Assembly (NCBI GenBank): GCA_047601145.1
Contig: JASGJW010000001.1
Location: 682,001-746,000 of the forward strand
Direction: 5' to 3'
Source: UBA7672 sp047601145
GTDB taxonomy: Bacteria > Pseudomonadota > Alphaproteobacteria > Caulobacterales > Hyphomonadaceae
DNA length: 64,000 nucleotides
The notes below the pieces were generated by a model, which was not told the DNA's origin, did not search any database, and saw only the letters and a list, made by a program, of their open reading frames with translations. The translations under genes were made by a program, and so were the position numbers. Of the stretch, positions 42,917 through 51,079 are shown piece by piece; position 1 is the first letter of the stretch; every line of letters begins with the position of its first letter.

Positions 42917-44775
42917 GCGCGAGCCCCTCGCCTGCGGCTGCGCCAGACGAATACCACGACACCGGCAAGGGCGACGGCAAGCGGCGGCAGCCAGACATTC
43001 ATGAACTGGAGCCGGCTTTCGAGCGCATCGATATCCCGCCGGAATTCGCGCTCGACGCCCCGCAGCTGCTTGCGGACGCGGGCAGCCTGGTCGCGATAGC
43101 TGGCAAGTTCGGTCAGTTCCTCGGATGACAGCGCCGCGCCGCTCTTGCGCCGGGCTTCGAGCGGATTGATCCGGCCTTCTGCGTCGGCGAGGAGCTTCTC
43201 GAGACGCTGCTGTTCCTCATAGAGCCGGTCGCGCGCAGCGGCGCGAAGATCGTCGACGCGCTGCATCGGCCGGGCGGCGGGCGCACGCGAGCGCAGCTCG
43301 GTGAGCGCGGCCTCGCCGCTGAGATTGTCGAGCGCGTTGAGGACGAAGGCGGCGTTGTCGGAAATCGCCTGCCCGGTATTGGGGTTCACATAGAAACCGT
43401 CGTCGAAGGCGTCTGCATCGGCAATGAAGATGATCTCGGCGGGATCCTCCGAGCGCGAGGCGTAGGGCTCCATGCGGGCCATCTCCTGCTGGTGCAGGCT
43501 GGCGAGCGAAGGATCATCCTCGGCCGGCGGCGCGGGCGGGCGCAGGAAGGACGAGCGCAGCGGGCCCGAGAGGCGGCCGGCCAGAACCTGCGCGACGCCA
43601 GTGGGCTTGTAGGCTTCGAGAACGGCGCGCGGGCTCGGGTCCTTCATCGCCATGTCGCTGGGAATGAGCGCCGCGTCCTTGGTGGTTTCGATCAACGGTT
43701 CGAACGTCACGCCCTGGCCCGGCTTCGCAATGAGATGCCCAGGCGCGCCGAAATTTACCGGGCGCGACAGGTCGGCGGTAATGACATCTGTCTTGGACAT
43801 CAATGCGGGCGGCACGGCCGGGAAGAGCGGCTGACCGACAACAGCCATGCGCCCCCCGCCCATGTCGGCGTTGACCGGCAGGCCCAGCGTGCGATCGGCG
43901 ACGGTTTCCGGCGCCAGCGTGACGCCGAACATCTTCGAGAGGTCACCCAGATCGGAGCGCGCGATCGCCTGCTGGCCCGGCTGGACCATCGACACGCGCG
44001 AGACCGGGTCGAGCGCGATCAGCGCCCTGCCCTTGTGCACGAGGAACTGGTCGACGACGTATTGCTGCCATTCGCTGAGCGGGCCGGGATGGATCATCAC
44101 CAGCACGTCGGTCCCGGCCGGCAGGGCGCGGAAATCGCGCGGCACGATCTCGACCTCGTAGGCGCGCCGCGCCTCGTGCAGCAGGAAGGCCGCGTTGGGT
44201 TCGGAGGGATCGGCCTGATAAGGCAGGAGGGAAGAGATCACCGCGATCTTTGGCGGCGCGGGATCATCGAGCTGCGAGATCAGGCGGACGAGTTCGTATT
44301 CCAGAAGCGCGTCACGTTCTGGCGCGAGGAACGGGATCGCAATGTGATCATCGACCGTGTTGTGGCCGATGACGCCGAAATAGATCGGATCGCGGCCATC
44401 GATCGGCGCGGGGGCGAGGCCGGCGGCTGTGATGCGATCTTCCTCGTCCGAGAAAGGTTCGGGCTCGATCTCCCGGATCTTCACTTTGCCGCCGCTCTGC
44501 GCCGCGATCTCGTTCATCAGCTCGCGCACGCGATCGGCATGGGCGCGGATTGCCGGGACCTGCGTGCCAACGCTGCGGGAATAGACGAATTCGAGTTCGA
44601 CCGGCTCGACGAGACGCTGGACCACTTTCTGGGCGGAGGACGACAGCGTGTAGAGCTTGTTGGCAGTGAAGTCGGCGCGAACCGGCGCGAGCCATTTCCA
44701 CGCGGCAAGGTTCAACCCGACGAAGATGACGATGCAGGCGAGGCTTGCGAGGATGGCGTAATGGCTTCTGCGCAT
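42913..44775 (-). CDS. GldG-like ABC transporter auxiliary protein
   Basis: A 620-residue protein with an N-terminal helix, a large extracytoplasmic region and a C-terminal helix (WLPPLAVALAGVVVFVWRSR). Key stretches are DFTANKLYTLSSSAQKVVQ near the start and VLVMIHPGPLSEWQQYVVDQ in the middle. A coiled-coil-like segment (EEQQRLEKLLADAEGRINPL) precedes the last helix. In Bacteroidetes GldG acts with GldA and GldF in gliding; outside that phylum the function is open. It is coupled to both neighbours. Confidence 0.9.
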   Translation of the reverse strand: MRRSHYAILASLACIVIFVGLNLAAWKWLAPVRADFTANKLYTLSSSAQKVVQRLVEPVELEFVYSRSVGTQVPAIRAHADRVRELMNEIAAQSGGKVKIREIEPEPFSDEEDRITAAGLAPAPIDGRDPIYFGVIGHNTVDDHIAIPFLAPERDALLEYELVRLISQLDDPAPPKIAVISSLLPYQADPSEPNAAFLLHEARRAYEVEIVPRDFRALPAGTDVLVMIHPGPLSEWQQYVVDQFLVHKGRALIALDPVSRVSMVQPGQQAIARSDLGDLSKMFGVTLAPETVADRTLGLPVNADMGGGRMAVVGQPLFPAVPPALMSKTDVITADLSRPVNFGAPGHLIAKPGQGVTFEPLIETTKDAALIPSDMAMKDPSPRAVLEAYKPTGVAQVLAGRLSGPLRSSFLRPPAPPAEDDPSLASLHQQEMARMEPYASRSEDPAEIIFIADADAFDDGFYVNPNTGQAISDNAAFVLNALDNLSGEAALTELRSRAPAARPMQRVDDLRAAARDRLYEEQQRLEKLLADAEGRINPLEARRKSGAALSSEELTELASYRDQAARVRKQLRGVEREFRRDIDALESRLQFMNVWLPPLAVALAGVVVFVWRSRRRGARA

Positions 44776-45545
44776 CAGCCGCCCTTCCTAGCGCTGACCC
44801 AGATCGCGTTGAGCGACAGCCAGAGCGCGATGAAGCCGATGTAGAAGACGAGCGCGCGCATCTCGAGCACGCCATGCTGGGCGGCTTCGAAATGCGTGAT
44901 GAGGGAGAAGGACGCCATGGCCTCGGCAACGCCGGGACCGAAGAACGATGAGAGGCCGGAGGTCACAACCGGCAGGCCTGCGGCGGTGAACAGGAAGCCG
45001 ACGGCGACCGAGAGAACGAACGCGACGACCTGGTTGCCCGCAGCGGCCGAGAGAGCGCAGGCCACAGCGAGATACCCGCCGGCCATCAGGAAGCTCATTG
45101 CATAGGTGAGGAAGATCGCAGCGTTGTCAGGCGAGCCAAGCCAGTTGACCGAGATCCAGATCGGCGTCGTCAGCACGAGTGCAGCGCCAGCAACCGTCCA
45201 TGCCGCGAGGAACTTGCCGAGCACCAGCGACCAGGCGGGCGCGGGAAGCGTGAGCAGGAGTTCGAGCGTCCCTCCCCTCGCCTCATCCGCCCACAGCCGC
45301 ATGGCGACGGCCGGCAGGAAGACGAGATAGAGCCACGGGTGGAACAGGAAGAAGGGTGCGAGGTCGGCCTGGTTGGTGTCGAAGAAGCGTCCGACTTCAA
45401 ACGTGAAAGCGCCGAGCGCGATCAGGAAGATCGTGATGAAGACGTAGGCGAGCGGCGTCAGGAAGAACGCTGCGAGTTCGCGTACATAGACGGCGCGCAG
45501 GGCGTTGCCAGCCTGCCTGAAATTGAAGGACAGCTCGTCCGTCAC
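44775..45545 (-). CDS. ABC transporter permease, GldF-like
   Basis: A 256-residue protein with six helices; YVRELAAFFLTPLAYVFITI and RLWADEARGGTLELLLTLP are typical of ABC-2 type permeases. GTG at 45543-45545 overlaps the ATPase gene's stop (GTGA). The frame is open upstream but only as the antisense-like continuation of the ATPase gene. Confidence 0.9.
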   Translation of the reverse strand: MTDELSFNFRQAGNALRAVYVRELAAFFLTPLAYVFITIFLIALGAFTFEVGRFFDTNQADLAPFFLFHPWLYLVFLPAVAMRLWADEARGGTLELLLTLPAPAWSLVLGKFLAAWTVAGAALVLTTPIWISVNWLGSPDNAAIFLTYAMSFLMAGGYLAVACALSAAAGNQVVAFVLSVAVGFLFTAAGLPVVTSGLSSFFGPGVAEAMASFSLITHFEAAQHGVLEMRALVFYIGFIALWLSLNAIWVSARKGG

Positions 45546-46273
45546 GCAGCCTTCTCCACGTGGGTCAGGGCGTGGAAGGCGTCTTCGAGTTTTCCTGAAG
45601 CAGCGCGTTTCGCGAGATCGGCAGGCGTTCCGTCGGCGACGATGTCGCCGCGATCGATCACGACGGCGCGCGAGCACATGGCTTCGACTTCATCGAGCTG
45701 GTGCGTCGAGATCAGGATCGCCTTGTCCTTCGCCATGCGGGCAATGAGGGCGCGCATCGCGATCTTCTGGTTGGGATCGAGGCCATCGGTGGGTTCATCG
45801 AGGATCAGGACGGGCGGATCGTGGACGATCGCGCCGGCGAGCGCGACACGGCGGCGATAGCCCTTGGAAAGCGTTTCGATCGGGCGCGACAGGACGTCGG
45901 TGATCGCAGCGTCCTGCGCCACACGGGCGATCGCGTCGCGAGCCTGGGTCCGGTTGAGGCCGTGCGTGCGAGCGAGGAAGCCGAGGAAGTCGCGGGCGGA
46001 GAGATCGAGATAGAGCGGCGCGCCTTCAGCGAGATAGCCGAGCGCGAGCTGGGCCCGCGTGCGATCGGAGATGATCGAGACGCCGTTGACGAGGGCATCG
46101 CCTGCGTCGGGTTCGAGGAAGCCGGCGATCATACGGAGAGTGGTCGACTTGCCGGCGCCGTTGGGGCCGAGGAAAGCGACGGTCTCTCCCGTCAGCACGT
46201 CGAAACTGATCCCGCGCACCGCCTGCCTTGAGCCGAATGACTTCGCGAGGGCGGCGACCTTCAGCGCTTGCAT
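45542..46273 (-). CDS. ABC transporter ATP-binding protein, GldA-like
   Basis: A 243-residue ATPase with Walker A GPNGAGKSTTLRM, signature LSKGYRRRVALAGAI, Walker B VLILDEPTDGLDPNQ and H-loop STHQLDEVEAM. First gene of the four-gene operon ATPase, permease, GldG-like, DUF4340, all joined by 1-4 bp overlaps. The cargo is unknown. A cluster of three GANTC sites lies about 90 bp upstream. Confidence 0.95.
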   Translation of the reverse strand: MQALKVAALAKSFGSRQAVRGISFDVLTGETVAFLGPNGAGKSTTLRMIAGFLEPDAGDALVNGVSIISDRTRAQLALGYLAEGAPLYLDLSARDFLGFLARTHGLNRTQARDAIARVAQDAAITDVLSRPIETLSKGYRRRVALAGAIVHDPPVLILDEPTDGLDPNQKIAMRALIARMAKDKAILISTHQLDEVEAMCSRAVVIDRGDIVADGTPADLAKRAASGKLEDAFHALTHVEKAA

Positions 46274-46678
46274 GGGGTTCCATCGACCACGGTTTGCGGT
46301 GGACCTTGCTAAGCCCGACCTCGCGTCGAAGGAAGCAGAAGGGCGGTGAAAATTCGCCCAAAGCGAATCGCAAAAGCCGAATCGATTCGTGAATTTTCGC
46401 GACCCAAATCGTTAATCACGCGCGCAACGCGCAAAACTGCGCTGCTTTCGGAAATCGCTTTGTTTTTAGGGAGTTAGGTGTCGGACGGACCGTCAGTCGC
46501 AACCCTGGGGGGCTGGGGGGCTGTTGGGTCCAAGGTCGGCGTCTTAACCATCCGCCCGACGTTGTTAACTTGGACGGGCTTGAAGGCTTTGGCTAGCCCT
46601 AAATGAGGCTCTATTGCGAATTCTTGGTAATGATCCAAGCTGTCGCATATCAATGATCAGGTGCGCGACGGAGATCGC
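46274..46678. other. Divergent promoter region with a GANTC cluster
   Basis: 405 bp without a convincing ORF. Three CcrM-type GANTC sites fall within 24 bp: GAATC at 46365-46369 and an adjoining GAATC/GATTC pair at 46379-46388 inside the palindrome CGAATCGATTCG. Further along is a short tandem of CTGGGGGG (46505-46523). No strong sigma-70 promoter could be fixed. Confidence 0.6.
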
Positions 46679-47029
46679 ATGGCAGATCAGCCTCAGGCGG
46701 CAGTTTCAGGATCAAGTGTCGCGCCTCAACCGCGCATTCGATTCGACCGCAAGGAGCTCGATCTTATCCTCCGCATATACGGGCGTCTCGTTGCGGAAGG
46801 AGAATGTCGCGACTACGCGATCGGGACATTCAGCGATCACGCCATCTTCTGCATGCACAAGCGCGCATCCGAAGCACCAAGCTGGATTGTGGAGAAGCGT
46901 CCGGAGCTGGCGAGGCGGCAGGGCGCGTTCTCAGTGGTCAATTCGACGGGGCAGATCCTGAAGCGCGGGCACGATCTCGAGCAGGTTCTGAAAGTCTTCG
47001 AAAAGAAGCGCTTCCAGGTGGTGGGCTGA
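46679..47029 (+). CDS. DUF2794 protein
   Basis: A 116-residue protein with the conserved alphaproteobacterial pattern RIRFDRKELDLILRIYGRLV, GECRDYAIGTFSDHAIFCMH and RRQGAFSVVNSTGQILKRG. Its function is unknown. The ATG at 46679 has GGAG upstream. A strong terminator follows the gene, so it is probably monocistronic. Confidence 0.92.
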   Translation: MADQPQAAVSGSSVAPQPRIRFDRKELDLILRIYGRLVAEGECRDYAIGTFSDHAIFCMHKRASEAPSWIVEKRPELARRQGAFSVVNSTGQILKRGHDLEQVLKVFEKKRFQVVG

Positions 47030-47030
47030 G

Positions 47031-47064
47031 TTCTCCACAGCCTGTCCACAGGTGCTCATCCACA
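47031..47064 (+). promoter_or_regulatory. Three DnaA-box-like 9-mers in tandem
   Basis: TTCTCCACA (47031-47039), CTGTCCACA (47042-47050) and TCATCCACA (47056-47064) all end in TCCACA and point the same way. Against TTWTNCACA they have one, two and one mismatches. They lie between a stop codon and a terminator, where no coding constraint applies. Binding by DnaA is not shown. Confidence 0.4.
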
Positions 47065-47085
47065 ACTGTTCGCAACTCGAAATGA

Positions 47086-47121
47086 AGAGCCCCGGCATCT
47101 CTGCCGGGGCTCTCCGTTTTT
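47086..47121 (+). terminator. Strong terminator after the DUF2794 gene
   Basis: AGAGCCCCGGCA (47086-47097) and TGCCGGGGCTCT (47102-47113) form a perfect 12-bp stem with a 4-nt loop, followed by CCGTTTTT. It also lies just past the end of the convergent Bax-inhibitor gene and may serve both. Confidence 0.93.
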
Positions 47122-47137
47122 CAGGCTCTCGCAGCGC

Positions 47138-47920
47138 TTAGTCGCGCGAGGAGAGGAACATCAACACGATGCGGAACATGTTGATGAACGAGATGAAGAA
47201 GTTCAGCGCGCCCCAGTTCGTCATGACCGCAAGGCCACGGGCGTCGCCGTCGAAGGCATAATAGCCGTTCTTCAGCTGCTGGGTTTCAACCGCAATCAGC
47301 ACCGCCGAGAGCGCGAACACGGCGCCCATGATGATCCATTCGAACATCGAGGACGGCGGCAGGATGAAGTTCAGCAGCGAGATCGCGACCACGCCCCAGA
47401 GCGCCATCATGGCGAAGGAGCCGATGCCCGACAGGTCACGCTTCGTCGTATAGCCGAACAGCGACAGTGCGCCGAAGGCCGAAGCCGTGATCAGGAAGGC
47501 CTTGCCGATCGTGGCGTAGGTCAGATTGTCGAGCTGGATGCCGCCCCGCGTTGCGAGGTCGAGCTCAACGCCCGAGGAAGCCGCCTGCGCTGCGGAGACC
47601 CAGATGCCAAGGCCCAGGCCCATCAGGACGACAATCGTCCAGTACATGATGGCGGTGCCAAGCGGGGACGGGTTCTTCATGAAGAACGTTGCGCCCAGGA
47701 GCAGGACAACAGGCCCCCACTGGACAACGTAGTAGAGCGGCGTGCCGAACACGAGTTGGCCTACGGCCGGGATCAAAGTCGCGAATGCCATCAGGCCGGC
47801 GAGGCCAATGCCAAGCGCGAGCTTGTTGTAGACGCCCAGCATGAATTTGCGGAGGCCGGCGTCCGTGGCCATGTCACCCGTCTGGGCGCTGCGGCCCTGG
47901 GCGTACTGGAAGTCAGCCAT
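47138..47920 (-). CDS. Bax inhibitor-1/YccA family membrane protein
   Basis: A 260-residue protein with seven helices. Segments such as FMLGVYNKLALGIGLAGLMA, LFGYTTKRDLSGIGSF and a final helix with ALNFFISFINMFRIVL are typical. Family members act in Ca2+ leak or membrane-protein quality control. The ATG at 47918-47920 gives the usual N-terminus; the frame is open further upstream without family-like sequence. Confidence 0.93.
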   Translation of the reverse strand: MADFQYAQGRSAQTGDMATDAGLRKFMLGVYNKLALGIGLAGLMAFATLIPAVGQLVFGTPLYYVVQWGPVVLLLGATFFMKNPSPLGTAIMYWTIVVLMGLGLGIWVSAAQAASSGVELDLATRGGIQLDNLTYATIGKAFLITASAFGALSLFGYTTKRDLSGIGSFAMMALWGVVAISLLNFILPPSSMFEWIIMGAVFALSAVLIAVETQQLKNGYYAFDGDARGLAVMTNWGALNFFISFINMFRIVLMFLSSRD

Positions 47921-48104
47921 GGTGTCTGTCTCAACCCTCTTGTCGACGCCGCAGGAAACCCTGCGGCAATTGCCTGAAATAATGGGGTTCCGGACCTCGT
48001 AATGCAAGCAAATACGGGCTTTCCGCAGCGTGCTGGCGCGTTAGTGATCCCGGTAAATCAGGTGCTAACCCTTGATTCCAGCTGCACTCAGCAACATCGC
48101 GCGT

Positions 48105-48122
48105 GCGTAAGCTGCATTACGC
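48105..48122. promoter_or_regulatory. Inverted repeat upstream of thpR
   Basis: GCGTAA (48105-48110) and TTACGC (48117-48122) flank GCTGCA, itself part of a palindromic centre, so the whole 18 bp is symmetric. It lies 48 nt before the thpR ATG. It is an operator candidate without an assigned protein. Confidence 0.4.
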
Positions 48123-48169
48123 GCGAACTGCACATTTCCGCGGCGGCCCTTCTCGGTTAATCGCACACC

Positions 48170-48721
48170 ATGTCGCTGCGCCTGTTCATCGCCGTGCCAA
48201 TACCCGACGAGATCGCCGACCGGCTGGAAACACTCGAGACGGATGCGCCGGGTGCGTCCTGGCGATCGCGCGAGCAGTATCACCTGACGCTGCGCTTCAT
48301 CGGCGAAGTGGATGAAGGCGTCGCGCGCGAAATCGACAGCGAGCTGGGACGGATCGTGGCGGCGCCGTTCGAGATGGCGCTGACGGGCGCCGGTAGCTTC
48401 GGCGGCAAGGAGCCGAGCGCGCTGTGGGCGGGCGTCGATGCGCCCGCCGACCTGGCGCGCCTGGCGGCAAGCTGCGAGAGCGCGGTGCGGCGCGCAGGAC
48501 TTGACGCAGAGAGCCGGAAGTACAAGCCGCACGTCACCCTCGCCTACTGCCATGGGACGACGGATGAGGACGTGGCGCGCTTTCTCGAGACGACGGGTGA
48601 TTTCAGGACGGAGACGTTCTGGGTCGATCATTTCTGCATGTATTCCTCGCGCTCGACCCGGTCGGGGAGCGTTTATGTCGAGGAGGCGGTCTATCCGCTG
48701 ACAGGCGCGCAGCGGGCGTGA
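48170..48721 (+). CDS. thpR: RNA 2',3'-cyclic phosphodiesterase
   Basis: 2H-phosphoesterase that opens 2',3'-cyclic phosphates; also known from in vitro RNA ligation. The two catalytic motifs are YHLTLRFIG and PHVTLAYC (H-x-T-x). RLFIAVPIPDEI at the N-terminus is typical. Length 183 residues. No ribosome site is visible before the ATG at 48170. Confidence 0.95.
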   Translation: MSLRLFIAVPIPDEIADRLETLETDAPGASWRSREQYHLTLRFIGEVDEGVAREIDSELGRIVAAPFEMALTGAGSFGGKEPSALWAGVDAPADLARLAASCESAVRRAGLDAESRKYKPHVTLAYCHGTTDEDVARFLETTGDFRTETFWVDHFCMYSSRSTRSGSVYVEEAVYPLTGAQRA

Positions 48722-48805
48722 GGGCGCGGCCTCGGGAGCTGCGGCTTCTGTCGCGTCTGACGCTGAATTCGGGACAAGGTGTGACGGCGGCCCCGAGGGT
48801 CCGGA

Positions 48806-49450
48806 TCAGCCGCCCAGCAGTTTCTGCAACGCGCCCAAAAGGCCTTCGAATTTGAGGCCGGCATCCGTCACGGCGAGGGCGTAGACGTGGCCAGCCCTGT
48901 GGGCGACGGGGCGGTGGCGGACGGTGCCGTCGGCAACTGAGAAATCGCCGGGGCCGAACTTCCGGCTGCCGTCGGTGTATTCGCCGACCAGACAGAGGGT
49001 GAGTTCCTGGCCCTTGTGGGTGTGCCAGGGCACGGCGACGCCCGGATCGATGCGGAGCACGTCGGCCTTGGCCTTGCCGGCAAGGCCGAGCGGCAGGCGC
49101 CGGATGCCGGGGCCATAGAGGCTCCAGCCGCGGCCGGCTTCAGCTGCGAGGATCGCATCCTGCAGGATGGCGGGAACGGCGGTGAGATCGGGATAGGCCA
49201 TGGCCCGCTTCGGCGGCGCGGCCGGGCCTCGCTCAATCGCGGCGAGCGCCATCTCGAGGGCGTTAATCGACATCGTGACGGGCGCCTCGGTTTCCAGCAC
49301 GGCGCCGGCGATCGCTTCGCCCTCGCCCTCGGAAATGCCCCTCATCTCCATGAGGACGTCGAGAAACAGGGCCACGGACGGCTCCGCACGGCCCGACGCC
49401 AGGGCGGCGCGGGAGGCGTCATCCATCAGAGAACCCGACGTCAGCTTCAT
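48806..49450 (-). CDS. ChrR-family cupin anti-sigma factor without zinc-finger ligands
   Basis: ChrR binds its ECF sigma factor through an N-terminal zinc domain and senses stress through a C-terminal cupin. The cupin is clear: PWHTHKGQELTLCLVGEYTD with HxH and Glu ligands, then GPGDFSVADGTVRHRP. In the N-terminal half the usual His and CxxC ligands are missing; the helix reads ALFLDVLMEMRG where LxLCPxCR is expected. The fold may be kept without zinc. The ATG at 49448-49450 has GGAG 5 nt upstream; a GTG three codons earlier is less likely. It follows the sigma gene after 96 nt. Confidence 0.85.
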   Translation of the reverse strand: MKLTSGSLMDDASRAALASGRAEPSVALFLDVLMEMRGISEGEGEAIAGAVLETEAPVTMSINALEMALAAIERGPAAPPKRAMAYPDLTAVPAILQDAILAAEAGRGWSLYGPGIRRLPLGLAGKAKADVLRIDPGVAVPWHTHKGQELTLCLVGEYTDGSRKFGPGDFSVADGTVRHRPVAHRAGHVYALAVTDAGLKFEGLLGALQKLLGG

Positions 49451-49469
49451 TATCTCCACATGGGCCGAA

Positions 49470-49484
49470 CGGGTATGATACCCG
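49470..49484 (-). promoter_or_regulatory. Hairpin between the ECF sigma gene and chrR
   Basis: CGGGTA (49470-49475) and TACCCG (49479-49484) form a 6-bp stem with a 3-nt loop, 19 nt upstream of the chrR start and just before its ribosome site. On the same strand TGATCGG occurs twice further upstream, 30 nt apart, the first copy overlapping the sigma stop. It may tune the ratio of sigma to anti-sigma factor. Confidence 0.4.
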
Positions 49485-49546
49485 CTGGTTTCCGGCTCAT
49501 ACGCGGTTGAACGGCGATCCGATCACTTTTCTCTGCTTGTTCCCGA

Positions 49547-50155
49547 TCACGCATCGTCGAGCCGCGATTTCATCTTCCCGAAAGCGAGGCGTATGCGGGA
49601 TTTGACCGTTCCCAGCGGTACGTCGAGCTTCTCGGCGATCTCCCGATGGGAGAGGCCGTCATAGAAGGCAAGGCGCAGGAGGAGCGCCTGTTCTTCGGGC
49701 AGGTCCTGCATGGCGGCGCGGACGCGGGTTTCGGTTTCCATCGCCTCGATGGCGGCGTCGGGCGCTTCGATCCCGGCAGGGAGGATCATCTCCTCTTCCG
49801 GGTCGAGCGCGGGGCGTTTGGTGCGGCGGAAGACGTCGATCCGGCGGTTGCGGGCGATACGGAAGATCCAGGTGGACACCGAGGCCTGGGCGCGGTCGAA
49901 CAGGCCGGCCTTGCGCCAGACGGTGACCATCACGTCCTGCGCGATCTCCTCGGCCAGCGCATTGTCGGCGCCGAGGCGCATCAGCCAGGCTTTCACGCGG
50001 GGAGCATAATAGCTGAAGAGTTCGGAATAGGCGGCGCGATCCTGGAGCGTGGCGACGCGGACGAGGAGATCGGCAAAACGCGCGCGGTCGGCATCGCCGA
50101 GCATCTCGCCCGGGGGCTTCCCCTTTCCCGCAGAACCTTCGCCGTCTGACCGCAT
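49547..50155 (-). CDS. ECF RNA polymerase sigma factor (ChrR-associated RpoE type)
   Basis: Region 2 is FSYYAPRVKAWLMRLGADN through STWIFRIARNRRIDVFRR; region 4 is YDGLSHREIAEKLDVPLGTV with KSRIRLAFGKMK. This matches the ECF group paired with ChrR, which in Rhodobacter responds to singlet oxygen. The ATG at 50153-50155 gives 202 residues; ATGs at 50173 and 50104 are also open, and no ribosome site decides. It is transcribed ahead of the chrR-like gene. Confidence 0.9.
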   Translation of the reverse strand: MRSDGEGSAGKGKPPGEMLGDADRARFADLLVRVATLQDRAAYSELFSYYAPRVKAWLMRLGADNALAEEIAQDVMVTVWRKAGLFDRAQASVSTWIFRIARNRRIDVFRRTKRPALDPEEEMILPAGIEAPDAAIEAMETETRVRAAMQDLPEEQALLLRLAFYDGLSHREIAEKLDVPLGTVKSRIRLAFGKMKSRLDDA

Positions 50156-50207
50156 CCCATGGCATGTACGCATGGCGCAGGCCCATGGTGAAGGGCCTGC
50201 AGTCAGG

Positions 50208-50732
50208 TCAGCCTTTTTCCGGTGTGGATTCGTCGACGCCGCCGAAGGCGGCGCCCGAGCCCTCTTCATCCACGATGACCACAGACGGATTGTGGGGATC
50301 GCTGTGCTCGGCGCCCTGCTGGTCCGGGCCGAAGAGGTCGAGCTGGTTGGGATCGGCGGACTTCTTCTTCCGCTTCGAAGCGCCCTTCTTTTTCTCGAAA
50401 TAGAGATCGTCGGTGTAATCCTCGGCCGCCTTCGGCTTTTCGGGCTTCGCCTTCCTGGGCTTCGTCTTCACGCCGGTGACGGGCTTCCAGAAACTGACGG
50501 CGATGACGGGGCGGCCCTGCTTGTCCTCGTAGAGCTGCACGAAGCCGCGCGCGACGCCGGCCTCAGCCTTGCCCTGGATCTCCTCGCGCTCATTGGGTTG
50601 CGGGCGCAGCCAGTCGGAGACGAGTTCAACCGGCCCCTTCGCAAGCTCGCGCGCTTCCGCGATCGTGCGGGCGCCGCCTTCGGCATCGAGGGCGGAACGG
50701 GCTGTGGAGGCGATGGGGTAGAGAAGCGGCAT
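50208..50732 (-). CDS. Hypothetical protein with a lysine-rich segment
   Basis: A 174-residue protein. The N-terminal half (LYPIASTARSALDAEGGART, FVQLYEDKQGRPVIAVSFWK) looks folded. The second half is charged (KKKGASKRKKKSADPNQLDLFG) and probably disordered; QLDLFG resembles a beta-clamp-binding peptide. No family is recognised. The ATG is at 50730-50732; the frame is open further but overlaps the next gene in a non-protein-like way. Confidence 0.7.
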   Translation of the reverse strand: MPLLYPIASTARSALDAEGGARTIAEARELAKGPVELVSDWLRPQPNEREEIQGKAEAGVARGFVQLYEDKQGRPVIAVSFWKPVTGVKTKPRKAKPEKPKAAEDYTDDLYFEKKKGASKRKKKSADPNQLDLFGPDQQGAEHSDPHNPSVVIVDEEGSGAAFGGVDESTPEKG

Positions 50733-50740
50733 AACGAACT

Positions 50741-51079
50741 CTAATAGAAACCTTCGACGCCGTGCGGCGGCATGTTGCGACAGACATCCTGGTCCTGAGG
50801 CGGCATTCCCTCGGGCCCCAGACGCCAGCAAGCGGCTTGCCACATCCTGCCGCTGATCCCCAGCCACAGGACGAACGCAGTCATGATTGCGACGATGAGA
50901 ATGAAGAGACGCTTGATATCGCGGGCGGGAATGTCGAAGCGCCCGCGCCCGAGATAGCGGAAGCCAAGCACGGGCAACATGACCACGAGCGTCGGGATCG
51001 CGATGAAGGCTAGCAGGGTCAGCATCGTGCCGGGCCGGGGCAGACGGAGGAGGACTTCCCAGTCCTGCGGGTGGATCAC
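50741..51079 (-). CDS. Small membrane protein of unknown function
   Basis: 112 residues starting with GTG at 51077-51079, which overlaps the mmcB stop (GTGA). Two helices are visible: MLTLLAFIAIPTLVVMLPVLG and LFILIVAIMTAFVLWLG. A Cys pair follows in WQAACWRLG and QDVCRNM. Cotranscription with mmcB is likely. No family assigned. Confidence 0.75.
   Translation of the reverse strand: MIHPQDWEVLLRLPRPGTMLTLLAFIAIPTLVVMLPVLGFRYLGRGRFDIPARDIKRLFILIVAIMTAFVLWLGISGRMWQAACWRLGPEGMPPQDQDVCRNMPPHGVEGFY

Noticed and set aside
46505..46523. G-quadruplex
   Set aside because: Only three runs of three or more G are close together (GGGGGG, GGGGGG, GGG), one short of a standard four-run structure.
46274..46678. 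CtrA binding sites (TTAA-N7-TTAA)
   Set aside because: TTAA occurs several times (for example GTTAAC near 46564) but never with the 7-bp spacing.
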